64,000 bases of DNA. Origin: an uncultured Christensenella sp. (GTDB taxonomy: Bacteria > Bacillota > Clostridia > Christensenellales > Pumilibacteraceae). Location of the stretch: positions 19,150 through 83,149 of the forward strand of contig CAJTNI010000004.1 in NCBI GenBank assembly GCA_910577945.1, written 5' to 3'. A model generated the notes under the pieces. The model was not told the origin of the DNA and made no database searches. It saw only the letters and a program-made list of their open reading frames with translations. Of this stretch, positions 17,376 through 25,844 are shown one piece after another. Position 1 is the stretch's first letter. Each line of letters starts with the position of its first letter. The translations under genes were made by a program, and so were the position numbers.

Positions 17376-18464
17376 TCAAATGTAATCGACGCTTATTTCC
17401 GCGTCGTACTGCAAAACGCCGCGCACCTGCGCCTCCGCGCTCGCCACAAGCTCGGCGCGCGGAATTTTGTCGTTCGGCAGCAATATATCGAGCCGCACGC
17501 GCCTTGCGCCGTCGTCGATTGCGATATCGTGCGCCGTCGCGCCGAACGGCGCGAGCGCGCCCGCAAGCCGCTCCGTCAGCTCGGCGAGCCGCGCGTCGCC
17601 CGTCATATCGGGGTCGGCATGCACGCACAGTCTGACGCCCGTTTCGGCAAGCACCGCGCGTTCGAGCGCATCGCACGCCGCATGCACGTCCGTAAAGCTC
17701 ATGTTCGCAGGGAAAACCGCGTCCGCCTCGGCGGTCTTGTGCGCCTCGCCGTAATCGTTGATTACGAGGTCGTGCACGGACAGCACCTCGGGTCGCTCCG
17801 TCATAATACTCGTGACGCGCGCGTACAGCTCGGGGTCGGGGCGCTCGCCCAACAGCCGACTTATCGTGCGCTTTAATATGCGCACCGCAAACACCGCGAT
17901 AAAGACCGCCACCGCCGCCGACGCGTACCCGTCGATATGCGCGCCCGTAAACCTTTCTACGAGCATGCACGCCAGCACGAGCGTCGTCACGATTGCGTCC
18001 GACGCGGAATCGACCGCCGCCGCGCGTATCGCGTCCGAATCGACGCGCCTGCCGCGCACGCGGTAAAACGCCGCCATGAACGCCTTGACCGCGACCGATA
18101 CGCCGAGCGTCGCCCACAGCAAAGCGCCCGCCGCGATTTCCGCGGGCTCGATTATGCGCTTGACGCCGCTTATAAACAGCTCGACGGCGACCGCAGCTAT
18201 CACCGCGCCCAATACGAACGCCGCGATATACTCGTAGCGCCCGTGCCCGAACGGGTGGTCGTGGTCGGCGGCGCGCGCCGACAGCCACACCGCGAGTATG
18301 GTGACGACGGAAACGGCGGCGTCCGACAGATTGTTGAACGCGTCCGACGCGACCGCGACCGACTCCGAAATCACTCCCGCCGTAAGCTTTGCCGCGCCCA
18401 GCGCGATATTGAGTATCAGCCCCACGACGAGCGTGAGCACCGCGTTTTTGGTGCGCTTGTTCAT
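17376..18464 (-). CDS. Cation diffusion facilitator (zinc/iron/manganese efflux)
   Basis: A 362-residue CDF antiporter: six transmembrane helices in the first 210 residues and a cytoplasmic metal-binding domain after that. Signatures are SESVAVASDAFNNLSDA, with the membrane metal-site Asp residues, then ARAADHDHPFGHGRYEYIAA with the usual HPYGHGR-like motif, and DSASDAIVTT in helix V. The start is placed at ATG 18462-18464. A longer frame adds 48 residues, but these are translated from family A repeats and are not protein-like. There is no ribosome site; the -10 box ends 7 bp before the ATG. Metal specificity cannot be assigned. Confidence 0.9.
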   Translation of the reverse strand: MNKRTKNAVLTLVVGLILNIALGAAKLTAGVISESVAVASDAFNNLSDAAVSVVTILAVWLSARAADHDHPFGHGRYEYIAAFVLGAVIAAVAVELFISGVKRIIEPAEIAAGALLWATLGVSVAVKAFMAAFYRVRGRRVDSDAIRAAAVDSASDAIVTTLVLACMLVERFTGAHIDGYASAAVAVFIAVFAVRILKRTISRLLGERPDPELYARVTSIMTERPEVLSVHDLVINDYGEAHKTAEADAVFPANMSFTDVHAACDALERAVLAETGVRLCVHADPDMTGDARLAELTERLAGALAPFGATAHDIAIDDGARRVRLDILLPNDKIPRAELVASAEAQVRGVLQYDAEISVDYI

Positions 18465-18471
18465 ACCGTAT

Positions 18472-18501
18472 ATATTACACCATTGTATGCCGTAAAAGCA
18501 A
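18472..18501 (-). promoter_or_regulatory. Promoter for a leaderless CDF mRNA
   Basis: TTGCTT (18496-18501), an 18-bp spacer and TAATAT (18472-18477) on the minus strand, with the ATG only 7 bp after the -10 box. The predicted transcription start is within one base of the start codon. Confidence 0.6.
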
Positions 18502-18521
18502 GAGATTAAACGCATATTGCG

Positions 18522-18617
18522 CAAGCCGAAGGCTTGGCAATTGCCGTGTGCAAGCCAAAGGCTTGGCGTATGCCGTGTGTTTGCTTTGACGGTGATTTTG
18601 CCGTACACCCGAATAGC
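18522..18617 (-). repeat. Dispersed repeat family A, copy 3 plus a partial copy
   Basis: In the opposite orientation to the other copies, 18551-18617 holds the full set of boxes ending at CAAGCCAAAGGCTTGG. A partial copy (CAAGCCGAAGGCTTGG plus TTGCCGTGTG) adjoins at 18522-18550. A GTCATTTCGAGCGCAGTCGAGAAATC element follows at about 18633-18660. Confidence 0.75.
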
Positions 18618-18702
18618 TCATACCGATGTCATTTCGAGCGCAGTCGAGAAATCTTTCTTTTCAAGTAATTATACTTATCGCATTTCAATACTTTCCGCAA
18701 AC

Positions 18703-18738
18703 GAAAAAGCAAGGCAATACGCACCGCCTTGCTTTTTC
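18703..18738 (-). terminator. Terminator at the end of the carbohydrate locus
   Basis: A perfect 8-bp stem, AGCAAGGC (18708-18715) with GCCTTGCT (18726-18733), followed by a T run on the minus strand, just beyond the stop of the large lipoprotein gene. Confidence 0.85.
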
Positions 18739-18766
18739 TGTAATATATAGGGAGGAAAAAGGCTGA

Positions 18767-21715
18767 TTATTGCGCGACCTTAGTCACGAGCAGGTAGTCG
18801 GGAACAAACCACGTGCCCGCTTGCATAAAGTCTACCGTTACCGTTTCGCCCGCGGTAAGCTCCAACGTTATCGCGTTTTCGCTCGGCACTACGTTATTCC
18901 AAGCCGTCGAGCCTTTAAGCGTAATATCGAGAGCGTCGCCGCCGTTGACCGAATACTTGACCGCGGTGTCGCCGCCTCCGCCGTACGCTAATTGCAGCTT
19001 GTACGTGCCGCTTTCGGCGACCTTGAACGTGAACTTTACGCCGTCGCCCGCATTATCCATACTGCCGCAGTAATACCCGAGCGAGAACTGCCCGTCTTTT
19101 GTAGGACGCACGTCGCCGTTTTGCCAATGCCAGCCCGCGACCTCGGCTTCCAGCTTGTAGCTGTCGCTCGACGTATCGAACTGCGTTGCGTCGTAGCTTT
19201 TGCCGCTGCCGTGAATTTTTATGTAATCTATCTGCGCCCAGCCGCCGTATTCGGGATTGTCGCTGTCCGTGCCGTCCTTAATCAAATAGAACTCGTTCCA
19301 GCCCTGCGCAAAGGTCAGCGTGACGGTTGCCGTCGCGCTCGTCTTGCTGTCGCCGAACCAGCCCGTGTTCGTATCGAACGGCACTTTGGTGACAACGCCG
19401 TTCAAATGGAAATTCATATACGAACCCGTCGCGCCCGTGGCGTACTCGACGTCCACCGTCCGCTCGCCTGCCTCGTATGCGTAGTAGCGGAAATACATAC
19501 CCTGTCCGCAGCTGTCGAAGCCGAGCGCATATCCGCCGCCGTGCGCATCGGCGTCCGCCGAGTAATGCGCGGGATTGAGCAGCGCGTCCTCCGCCTCGAT
19601 AACGACGTCGCCGTCAGTAATCAAAACGTTTATTTCCAAGCGCGCCGCGTCCGATACCACGCCGCCGCATTTGGCGATTACCGTAACGGTATACTTGCCC
19701 GCGTCCAGCCCGAGCGCGGCTACGTCCAAGCGCGTTTCCGTTACCGTAGACGAATGCACGCTTTGCTCGCCCTTTTTGATTTCCACCGCGTACGAGGTCG
19801 CTTTTTCCACGCCGTCGAAGGTGAGCGTTCCGTCGGCGTACGCGAGGTTTGCGGGCGCGGGAAGCTCGGTCACGTACGGCGCGGTATAGCCGCAATCCTC
19901 GCACGAAACCGTGTTCGTCTGCGTATCGGTCACGAGCTTGTGCGGCTGCACGTTTTTGCGCTCGTCCGTATGCTCGCAGGTCGCCGCGTAGTAATGCACC
20001 TCGTCGTCGTACGCCGGCACACTTTCGTCGTACTCATGCCCGTTGGGCTCGCCGTACTCGAAGGTTTGCGCGCCCGCTTCGCCGCATTCTGCGCAGGAAT
20101 AGTAGTACACCGCTTTGTCCAAGCACGTTGCCGCCGATTTGAGATATTTGTCGTCGGTATTTTGCGCGGTGAACGCGTGCGAATGGTCTATCTTAGTCAC
20201 GAGAACGTAGTCGAAGGTCAGCCAATTCGAGTTTTCCGCTCTACCCACGTCTATCGTAACCGTGCCCGCTTCCAGCCGCACGTCGATACCCTCGTCCAAT
20301 ACGAAAATATTATGGCTGCCCGTCCTGTCGCGCTCGCGCAGTATCGGGTCGCCGTCGTTAACCTTAACGTTAAACTTTATACCGTCCATGCCGCTGCCGT
20401 ACGCGACCTGCACTTTGTACAAACCGCTTTCCGCAAGCTCGAACGTATACTTTACGCCGTCGCCGACCTCGTTTATTTCGCCGAGCGCGTATCCGAGCGA
20501 ACAGCCCTCGCCCCAATTCGCGGGACGGCGGTTTTTATCCGTCCAATGCCAGCCCGCGACCTCGGCTTCCAGCTTGTAGCTGTCGCTCGACTTGTCGAAC
20601 TCGTCCGCCGCATAGCTCTTGCCGCTGCCGTGAATCTCTATGTAGTCTATTTCGGCATTGCCGCCGTACGCGGGCGTATCGGACTCGACGCCGTCTTTAA
20701 TCAAATAAATCTCGTTCCAGCCCCGCGCGAAATTCAGCTTGACGCTCGTCTTTGCCGTCGTCGTATTGTTTACGCCCAGCCAGCCCGTATTCTCGGTAAA
20801 CGTTGCCGTTTTTTGTAGCTCGCCGTTTACGAAAAGCTTCATGAACGAATCGGGCGTAGCCGTGGCATAGCAGACGTCCACCGTCCGCTCGCCCGCCTCG
20901 TACGCGAAATAGCGGAAATACAAGCCCTGCCCGCAATCGTCGATGCCGCCGACGTACGCGCCGCCGTGCAAGCCCGCGTTGTTGCGAACGTTCTTGCCGC
21001 CGTCGAGCGTCGCGTGCTCCGCCTCCAATATCAAATCGCCGTCGTAGGCGAGCACCGTTATATCGAGGCTCGCCGATTCCGATTTCAATGCGCCGCGCGT
21101 CGCAGTAACGGTCACGGTATAGTCGCCCGCGGGCACTTGCCCGTTCTTTAAATCGACCGACGGCTCGGTCAGGTCGAGCGTCTTTACTTTAACGCCCCCC
21201 CTCGCGACGAAATCGAGCTCGTACGCCGTCGCGTTTTCCACCGCGTCGAAGCCGAAAATAAAATTTTCGTACTTTAACCCCGCGGGCTTGGCGAGCGATT
21301 GCTCCTCGTCGGCTTCCGAGTATCCGCATTCGCAAACAAGCGTTTTGCCGTCGTCCGACGGTTCGAGCGCGTGCGGCGCGAAATCCTTTTTTTGGTCGGT
21401 ATGCCCGCACGACGCGGCGTAGTAGTGCCCCGTGCCGTCGACGTATGTAAGCGTGCTGCCGAACGTGTGCCCGCGCGCGGGCGTATCCAGCTCGGCAAGC
21501 TCGTTTTTGTCGGCGTCGAAATTCTTGCCGCAGCCGTCGCAAGAGTAGTGCCCGAGCGTGCCGCCCTCCGTGCACGTGGCGCGCACCTCGTCTATCCACT
21601 CGCCGTATTCGTGAGTGTGTGCGCCGTCGTCGTTCGCGCACGCCGCCACGCCGCCGAGCAGCAGGAACGCCGTCATGACCGCCGCCGCCCTCGTATGCCT
21701 TTTGTACCTCATCAT
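18767..21715 (-). CDS. Large lipoprotein: two tandem modules with carbohydrate-binding-like domains
   Basis: 982 residues with a lipoprotein signal (GGVAAC, Cys26), so probably anchored outside the membrane. It is an internal duplication: residues 30-510 and 511-982 repeat the same order. Each module has a Cys/His-rich segment with CxxCG knuckles, an FN3-like strand domain (about 143-222 and 618-698), a beta-sandwich beginning LILEAEHA or VVIEAEDA with HGGAYVGG and GWNEIYLIKDG (226-365 and 703-838), and a second sandwich beginning SYKLEAEVAGWHW (379-508 and 852-980). The EAE-start sandwiches resemble CBM6/35-type modules. No catalytic residues are seen, so a glycan-binding or presenting role in the transport locus is inferred. 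Confidence 0.8.
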   Translation of the reverse strand: MMRYKRHTRAAAVMTAFLLLGGVAACANDDGAHTHEYGEWIDEVRATCTEGGTLGHYSCDGCGKNFDADKNELAELDTPARGHTFGSTLTYVDGTGHYYAASCGHTDQKKDFAPHALEPSDDGKTLVCECGYSEADEEQSLAKPAGLKYENFIFGFDAVENATAYELDFVARGGVKVKTLDLTEPSVDLKNGQVPAGDYTVTVTATRGALKSESASLDITVLAYDGDLILEAEHATLDGGKNVRNNAGLHGGAYVGGIDDCGQGLYFRYFAYEAGERTVDVCYATATPDSFMKLFVNGELQKTATFTENTGWLGVNNTTTAKTSVKLNFARGWNEIYLIKDGVESDTPAYGGNAEIDYIEIHGSGKSYAADEFDKSSDSYKLEAEVAGWHWTDKNRRPANWGEGCSLGYALGEINEVGDGVKYTFELAESGLYKVQVAYGSGMDGIKFNVKVNDGDPILRERDRTGSHNIFVLDEGIDVRLEAGTVTIDVGRAENSNWLTFDYVLVTKIDHSHAFTAQNTDDKYLKSAATCLDKAVYYYSCAECGEAGAQTFEYGEPNGHEYDESVPAYDDEVHYYAATCEHTDERKNVQPHKLVTDTQTNTVSCEDCGYTAPYVTELPAPANLAYADGTLTFDGVEKATSYAVEIKKGEQSVHSSTVTETRLDVAALGLDAGKYTVTVIAKCGGVVSDAARLEINVLITDGDVVIEAEDALLNPAHYSADADAHGGGYALGFDSCGQGMYFRYYAYEAGERTVDVEYATGATGSYMNFHLNGVVTKVPFDTNTGWFGDSKTSATATVTLTFAQGWNEFYLIKDGTDSDNPEYGGWAQIDYIKIHGSGKSYDATQFDTSSDSYKLEAEVAGWHWQNGDVRPTKDGQFSLGYYCGSMDNAGDGVKFTFKVAESGTYKLQLAYGGGGDTAVKYSVNGGDALDITLKGSTAWNNVVPSENAITLELTAGETVTVDFMQAGTWFVPDYLLVTKVAQ

Positions 21716-21764
21716 CGTTTATTCTCCTTTAATAGTATTGTAGAAAACACAGGCGCGGCGAGCG

Positions 21765-21960
21765 CATCGCCAAATTCGATAGATATACACATTATTATAA
21801 CGTATCGATATACTTTGCGCTGCGGGCAACAGGCGGCAAGCCGCCGCGCGTATCGCCAAAGGCGATAGACTTGCACATTGTCGTCACCACTCGGCACGCT
21901 ACTCGCGCGGGAGTGTACATAGACGTACATGACCAAGGCGTCGCGTCCGCACGTAGCCCG
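21765..21960. repeat. Short repeats and palindromes upstream of the large lipoprotein gene
   Basis: Two copies of a box of the form GCRYATCGCCAAAnnCGATAGA, then CACATT (about 21771-21805 and 21846-21880), and a GGCGGCAAGCCGCC palindrome. No gene is seen here; the function is unknown. Confidence 0.45.
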
Positions 21961-21985
21961 TATCCGCCGATGAATGTGTTTTCTA

Positions 21986-23458
21986 TTAAAATATGGATTT
22001 AGTGTTTATCTTGTCGAACAAGTGCATCTTGTTAAGGTCGAACACGAACTCGAATTGCGCGCCGTCCTCTATCCTGCGCGCGACCTTGCACTTGGCTATT
22101 ACGTCCTTGTCGCACATATTGAAATGCACGTGATACTCGCTGCCGAGCAGCTCCGCGACCGATATCTCGCTTGATTGCGCCGTCGACGGCTTGACCGTTT
22201 TGGGCAGGTCGGCGTTTTCGTAAACGTCCTCGGGGCGTATGCCGAACACCAGCGCGTGCGCGCCGTTCAAGCACGCTTTGTAGTCCTCGACGAGCTTGTT
22301 CAACTCGGCGAGCCTGTCCTCGGGCGTTTTGATTTTTACGTGCTCGGTCTTGCCGCGCAGCTTGTTTATAAGCGCCTTCAAGCTCGGCTTTTCGCGGTGG
22401 TGCGTGAGCAAAACGTTCATGTCCGGCTTTTCGTATTCTTTATCGGCAATGCGCTTTTCTGTCGCGGCGATTTGCGCGCGGTAGAACTCGTCGTGCGCTG
22501 CCGCTTGCTTTTTGTCGAGCTTGATTTCCAAGCCGCCGCCGAAGATGAGCGCGCCGCCGTCGTACGTGCAGTCCAATAGGTTCATTGCGGGCGCGCCTAT
22601 AAACGTAGCCACGAACATGTTGGCGGGGTTGTTGTAAACCTCCTCGGGCGTGCCGATTTGCTGAACGTACCCGCTCTTCATTACGACGATACGGCTCGCC
22701 ATCGTCATCGCCTCGGTCTGGTCGTGCGTCACGTAAATGGTGGTCGCGTTAATCGCCTTGTGCAGCTTGATAATCTCGCTGCGCATGGACACGCGCAGCT
22801 TGGCGTCGAGGTTGCTGAGCGGCTCGTCCATGAGGAACACCTTTGCCTCGCGCACAATCGCCCTGCCCAGCGCGACGCGCTGCATCTGTCCGCCCGACAA
22901 CTCCTTCGGTCGGCGGTCGAGATACTCGGTGATTTGCAAAATTTCGGCGGCGCGCTTGACGCGCACGTCGATATCGGCTTTGTCGTACTTGCGCGTTTGC
23001 AGTCCGAACGCCATGTTCTCGTAAACGGTCAAGTGCGGGTAAAGCGCGTAGTTTTGGAAAACCATGGCGACGTCGCGCTCCTTAGCCGTCTTTTCGTTGC
23101 AGTACGCGCCGTCGATATACAGGTCGCCCGTGGTAATCGCTTCCAGCCCCGCGACCATGCGCAGCGTGGTGGATTTGCCGCAGCCGCTCGGTCCGACAAA
23201 GACGATTAGCTCGTGCTCTTGTATGTCGAGGTTAAAATCGAACACCGCCTGCACGTAGTTGTCGTAAACCTTGTTTATGCCTTGCAGCGATATATAAACG
23301 CCCTCGGGCGCGACCTTTGGCTCTTTGCGGCGCGCCTCCTCGTCTGCGAGCATTTGCTCGTACTGCGCTTTTACGAGCGCGCGCTGCCGCTTGATTTCCT
23401 CCGCCTCGGCGCGCTTTTCCGCCTTTCGCCGCTGCTTGTCGTTGATTTCGTTTTCCAT
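21986..23458 (-). CDS. msmK: Sugar ABC transporter ATPase (MsmK/UgpC type) with N-terminal coil and insertion
   Basis: A 490-residue cytoplasmic ATPase that energises carbohydrate importers. Walker A is GPSGCGKSTT, the Q-loop is in VFQNYALYPHLTV, the signature is LSGGQMQRVA, Walker B is VFLMDEPLSNLD, and the H-loop is in YVTHDQTEA. Two features are unusual. A charged 50-residue N-terminal helix rich in Arg/Lys/Glu precedes the domain. An extra 70 or so residues, highly charged, sit between IGAPAMNLLD and FGIRPEDV in the regulatory domain. The usual length is about 370. It lies between the two lipoprotein genes and probably serves the permeases of the same locus and perhaps others. AAGGAG precedes the ATG. 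Confidence 0.92.
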   Translation of the reverse strand: MENEINDKQRRKAEKRAEAEEIKRQRALVKAQYEQMLADEEARRKEPKVAPEGVYISLQGINKVYDNYVQAVFDFNLDIQEHELIVFVGPSGCGKSTTLRMVAGLEAITTGDLYIDGAYCNEKTAKERDVAMVFQNYALYPHLTVYENMAFGLQTRKYDKADIDVRVKRAAEILQITEYLDRRPKELSGGQMQRVALGRAIVREAKVFLMDEPLSNLDAKLRVSMRSEIIKLHKAINATTIYVTHDQTEAMTMASRIVVMKSGYVQQIGTPEEVYNNPANMFVATFIGAPAMNLLDCTYDGGALIFGGGLEIKLDKKQAAAHDEFYRAQIAATEKRIADKEYEKPDMNVLLTHHREKPSLKALINKLRGKTEHVKIKTPEDRLAELNKLVEDYKACLNGAHALVFGIRPEDVYENADLPKTVKPSTAQSSEISVAELLGSEYHVHFNMCDKDVIAKCKVARRIEDGAQFEFVFDLNKMHLFDKINTKSIF

Positions 23459-23512
23459 GAAAACTCCTTGCGAGTGTGTAATTCGTAATTACCGCCATTA
23501 ACTGCCGGATTG

Positions 23513-23694
23513 TCATTTCGACCGAAGCGTCGAGGGACGAGGCGCGGAGCGGAGAAAGCAGCCAAAGGCTGCGCGAAACGGGGTGTCATTTCGACCGCAG
23601 CGAGCTTGCGAGCGGAGTGGAGAAATCTTCTCTTTGCCGAAAAGATAGATTTCTCGACTACGCGCTATCGCGCTGCGCTCGAAGCGACGCCGTT
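23513..23694. repeat. Intergenic repeats beginning GTCATTTCGA
   Basis: Two direct copies of GTCATTTCGACCGnAGCG start at about 23513 and 23588, each running into GAGCGGAG...GAAA. The second continues into an inverted counterpart (AGATAGATTTCTCGACTACG). A related element lies at 18633-18660. This fills the 256-bp gap; no gene is seen. Confidence 0.6.
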
Positions 23695-23714
23695 ATTTGC
23701 GCCGCTTCGGCGGC

Positions 23715-25844
23715 TTATCTGAACGTATACTGCGCTTTGCGGTAGATATTGACCCCGCCGACGTGCAGCTTGCCGCCCGTAAATTCGAGCTGTATCGCGT
23801 CGGTTTCCTTTTCGAACACGTACGGGATTTCGAGGACCGCGCTGCCGCTCGTCGCGTTCTTGCTCGTATTGGACACGACCACGCCGCCGAACGGCTTGCC
23901 GTTGCGGTTGACCGTAACGTTGAGCGCCGACCCGCCCGCGTTTCTGTACTCCACGCACAGCACGACCTCCTCGCCGACCTTGACGCCCTCGGGCTTTTTG
24001 ACGGTTTTGGAATACTTGTCGGTAAACGGTTTGAGCGTGTTGTCCGCCGCCTCGGCGAGCTGCTCGCGCTCGATTTCTTCGAGCATGAAATCGTCGAAAT
24101 ACAGCACGTCGCCCTTTGCCGACGATGCGGAAAACTTGAACCCGACCGTCATTTCGGACGACGCCGCCGTAAATACGAACGCTTTGTTGAGCGGCTGCTT
24201 GGCGTTGGCGAACGTCATCTCCTGCGTTTTGCCGCCGCCGCGCGCGAATATTGAGACCTGCGCGTCGCCGTCGGTTTTCACGTATGCGGACAGCCTGTAA
24301 GTCTTGCCCGTAGCAAGCCCCGAGAACGTGTGGTACGCTTCGCCCTCCTTGGTATTCGTCAGCTTGAACGCCGCGAAGCCCGAATGCGAATTTTCGTTTT
24401 CGCCCTCCTCGACGACTTCGAGCTTGCCGTTGGCGGCGGTAAAGCCGCGCGTATCGCGCTCCTCCGCGTCGAAGTTTTCAAACAAAAACGCGTGCTCCTT
24501 TACGAGCGGGGTCGTGGGTATAACGTACTTGTCGTCCTCGACGCTGCCGCCGTTTTCCACCAGAATTTTCTCGAAATTCTTTCGGTACATATCGACGATA
24601 TCGTCTATCTTTTGGCGCGTCGGGTACTCCTTGCTGCGTATGCGCGCCTGATATATTTCGCCCTCGTACGTCGACCCGTCGTCGTTGAAATACACGCCCT
24701 CGCCGTCGTAATATATCATATCGTTGAGCTTGTTGTACTCCTCGTTGCCTTGCTTAAAGCCCTTCAATATGCCCATTACGCCCGTGCATGTGGCGGCGGT
24801 GCAGTCGCCGTCGTATCCCAATATCGACGAATACTTGCACGTATCGAGATACGAATTTTTGCCGTACAGCCAGCTCAGCACCGCGAACCCGCCGTTGACG
24901 TTGGGGTCGGTCTGAACGTTGTCCATGCGATAAACGTTGCGGCGCATGTTGTGAATTTCCATGCCCGCCGCGCGGTAATCGTCGGGGTTTTGCGCGTATG
25001 CCTCGAACGCCGCGTCGTAAATCTTGCGCGGGTACGAGCCGACTGGCAGCGTCGCTTTCGCCTTTTCCATGACCGTCACGATATCGGTCTCGAAATACGC
25101 GAGCGAGTACATGGCGGCGTAAAACTTGCCCCACATGAGCGACTCGAAATACCCGACGTTCGCGCCGAACGTGTCCACCAAGTCGGTGGCTGCGTTGGGC
25201 ATGCCGGGCGCGTTCATGCCCAGCGTTTCGGTCTCGATATACGCCTCGGTGCACCAGCCGTAGCGGTTGCCGCCCTCGATTGTGCCCGTGAACGGCGACA
25301 GCATGTCGTGCGCCGCAATGAGGTCGGACGCGCCTTGACCGCCTCCCCAATCGCTCACGTTGTACTTTTTCCAAGTCTCTTTTACGGCGTAGCTCGACGT
25401 GCCCAGCTCGTCGATTATATACTGATTGAAAATGTCGATATGGTAATCGTCGTCCGAATACACCTCGTTCTTGCCCGTTGCGGGATTTACGCGCAAGCGG
25501 TCGTACCGCCACGGGTCGACGGGCGTGTAGTGCTCGTAATTGCCCGCGTACGGACCGTTGATAAACTCGAACCATTCCTCGGGCATGCCTATATACGGGT
25601 CGGACCCGCGCCATACGAATTCGTACCCGCTCAAAAACCCAGAGAACTGACCCAAAAGCCCGCCGAGCGTCTTGTTGACGTACTCCTCGCGCGAAAGCTC
25701 CTTTACCGTAACGGCAGGGTTAAAATCGGTCGCCTTGCCGTCGTCGGGCGGATTGCCCGTACCGCCGCCGTCGCACGCCGCCAAAATCGACACGCACGAA
25801 ACCGCCGCAACGAGCGCCGCCGCTATACCGCGCTTTGCTCTCAT
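23715..25844 (-). CDS. ADP-ribosylglycohydrolase-fold lipoprotein
   Basis: 709 residues from ATG 25842-25844, which overlaps the TAA of the binding-protein gene by one base (TAATG), so translation is coupled. The start is confirmed by a lipoprotein signal (SILAAC). The catalytic-like domain has KTLGGLLGQFSGFLSGYE, YSDDDYHIDIF and GYDGDCTAATCTGVMG, matching the two metal-binding Asp clusters of ADP-ribosylglycohydrolases in order and spacing. Residues after about 450 form a CBM4/9-like sandwich (FENFDAEERDT ... YFDDFMLEEI) and a final beta domain. An exported ARH-fold protein in a sugar locus suggests the fold acts on a glycoside or N-glycosyl bond of a glycan rather than on protein ADP-ribose; that is inference. 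Confidence 0.82.
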   Translation of the reverse strand: MRAKRGIAAALVAAVSCVSILAACDGGGTGNPPDDGKATDFNPAVTVKELSREEYVNKTLGGLLGQFSGFLSGYEFVWRGSDPYIGMPEEWFEFINGPYAGNYEHYTPVDPWRYDRLRVNPATGKNEVYSDDDYHIDIFNQYIIDELGTSSYAVKETWKKYNVSDWGGGQGASDLIAAHDMLSPFTGTIEGGNRYGWCTEAYIETETLGMNAPGMPNAATDLVDTFGANVGYFESLMWGKFYAAMYSLAYFETDIVTVMEKAKATLPVGSYPRKIYDAAFEAYAQNPDDYRAAGMEIHNMRRNVYRMDNVQTDPNVNGGFAVLSWLYGKNSYLDTCKYSSILGYDGDCTAATCTGVMGILKGFKQGNEEYNKLNDMIYYDGEGVYFNDDGSTYEGEIYQARIRSKEYPTRQKIDDIVDMYRKNFEKILVENGGSVEDDKYVIPTTPLVKEHAFLFENFDAEERDTRGFTAANGKLEVVEEGENENSHSGFAAFKLTNTKEGEAYHTFSGLATGKTYRLSAYVKTDGDAQVSIFARGGGKTQEMTFANAKQPLNKAFVFTAASSEMTVGFKFSASSAKGDVLYFDDFMLEEIEREQLAEAADNTLKPFTDKYSKTVKKPEGVKVGEEVVLCVEYRNAGGSALNVTVNRNGKPFGGVVVSNTSKNATSGSAVLEIPYVFEKETDAIQLEFTGGKLHVGGVNIYRKAQYTFR

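Noticed and set aside
18465..18608. 48-residue N-terminal extension of the CDF transporter
   Set aside because: It is translated from dispersed repeat family A and lies upstream of a promoter placed at the preferred ATG.
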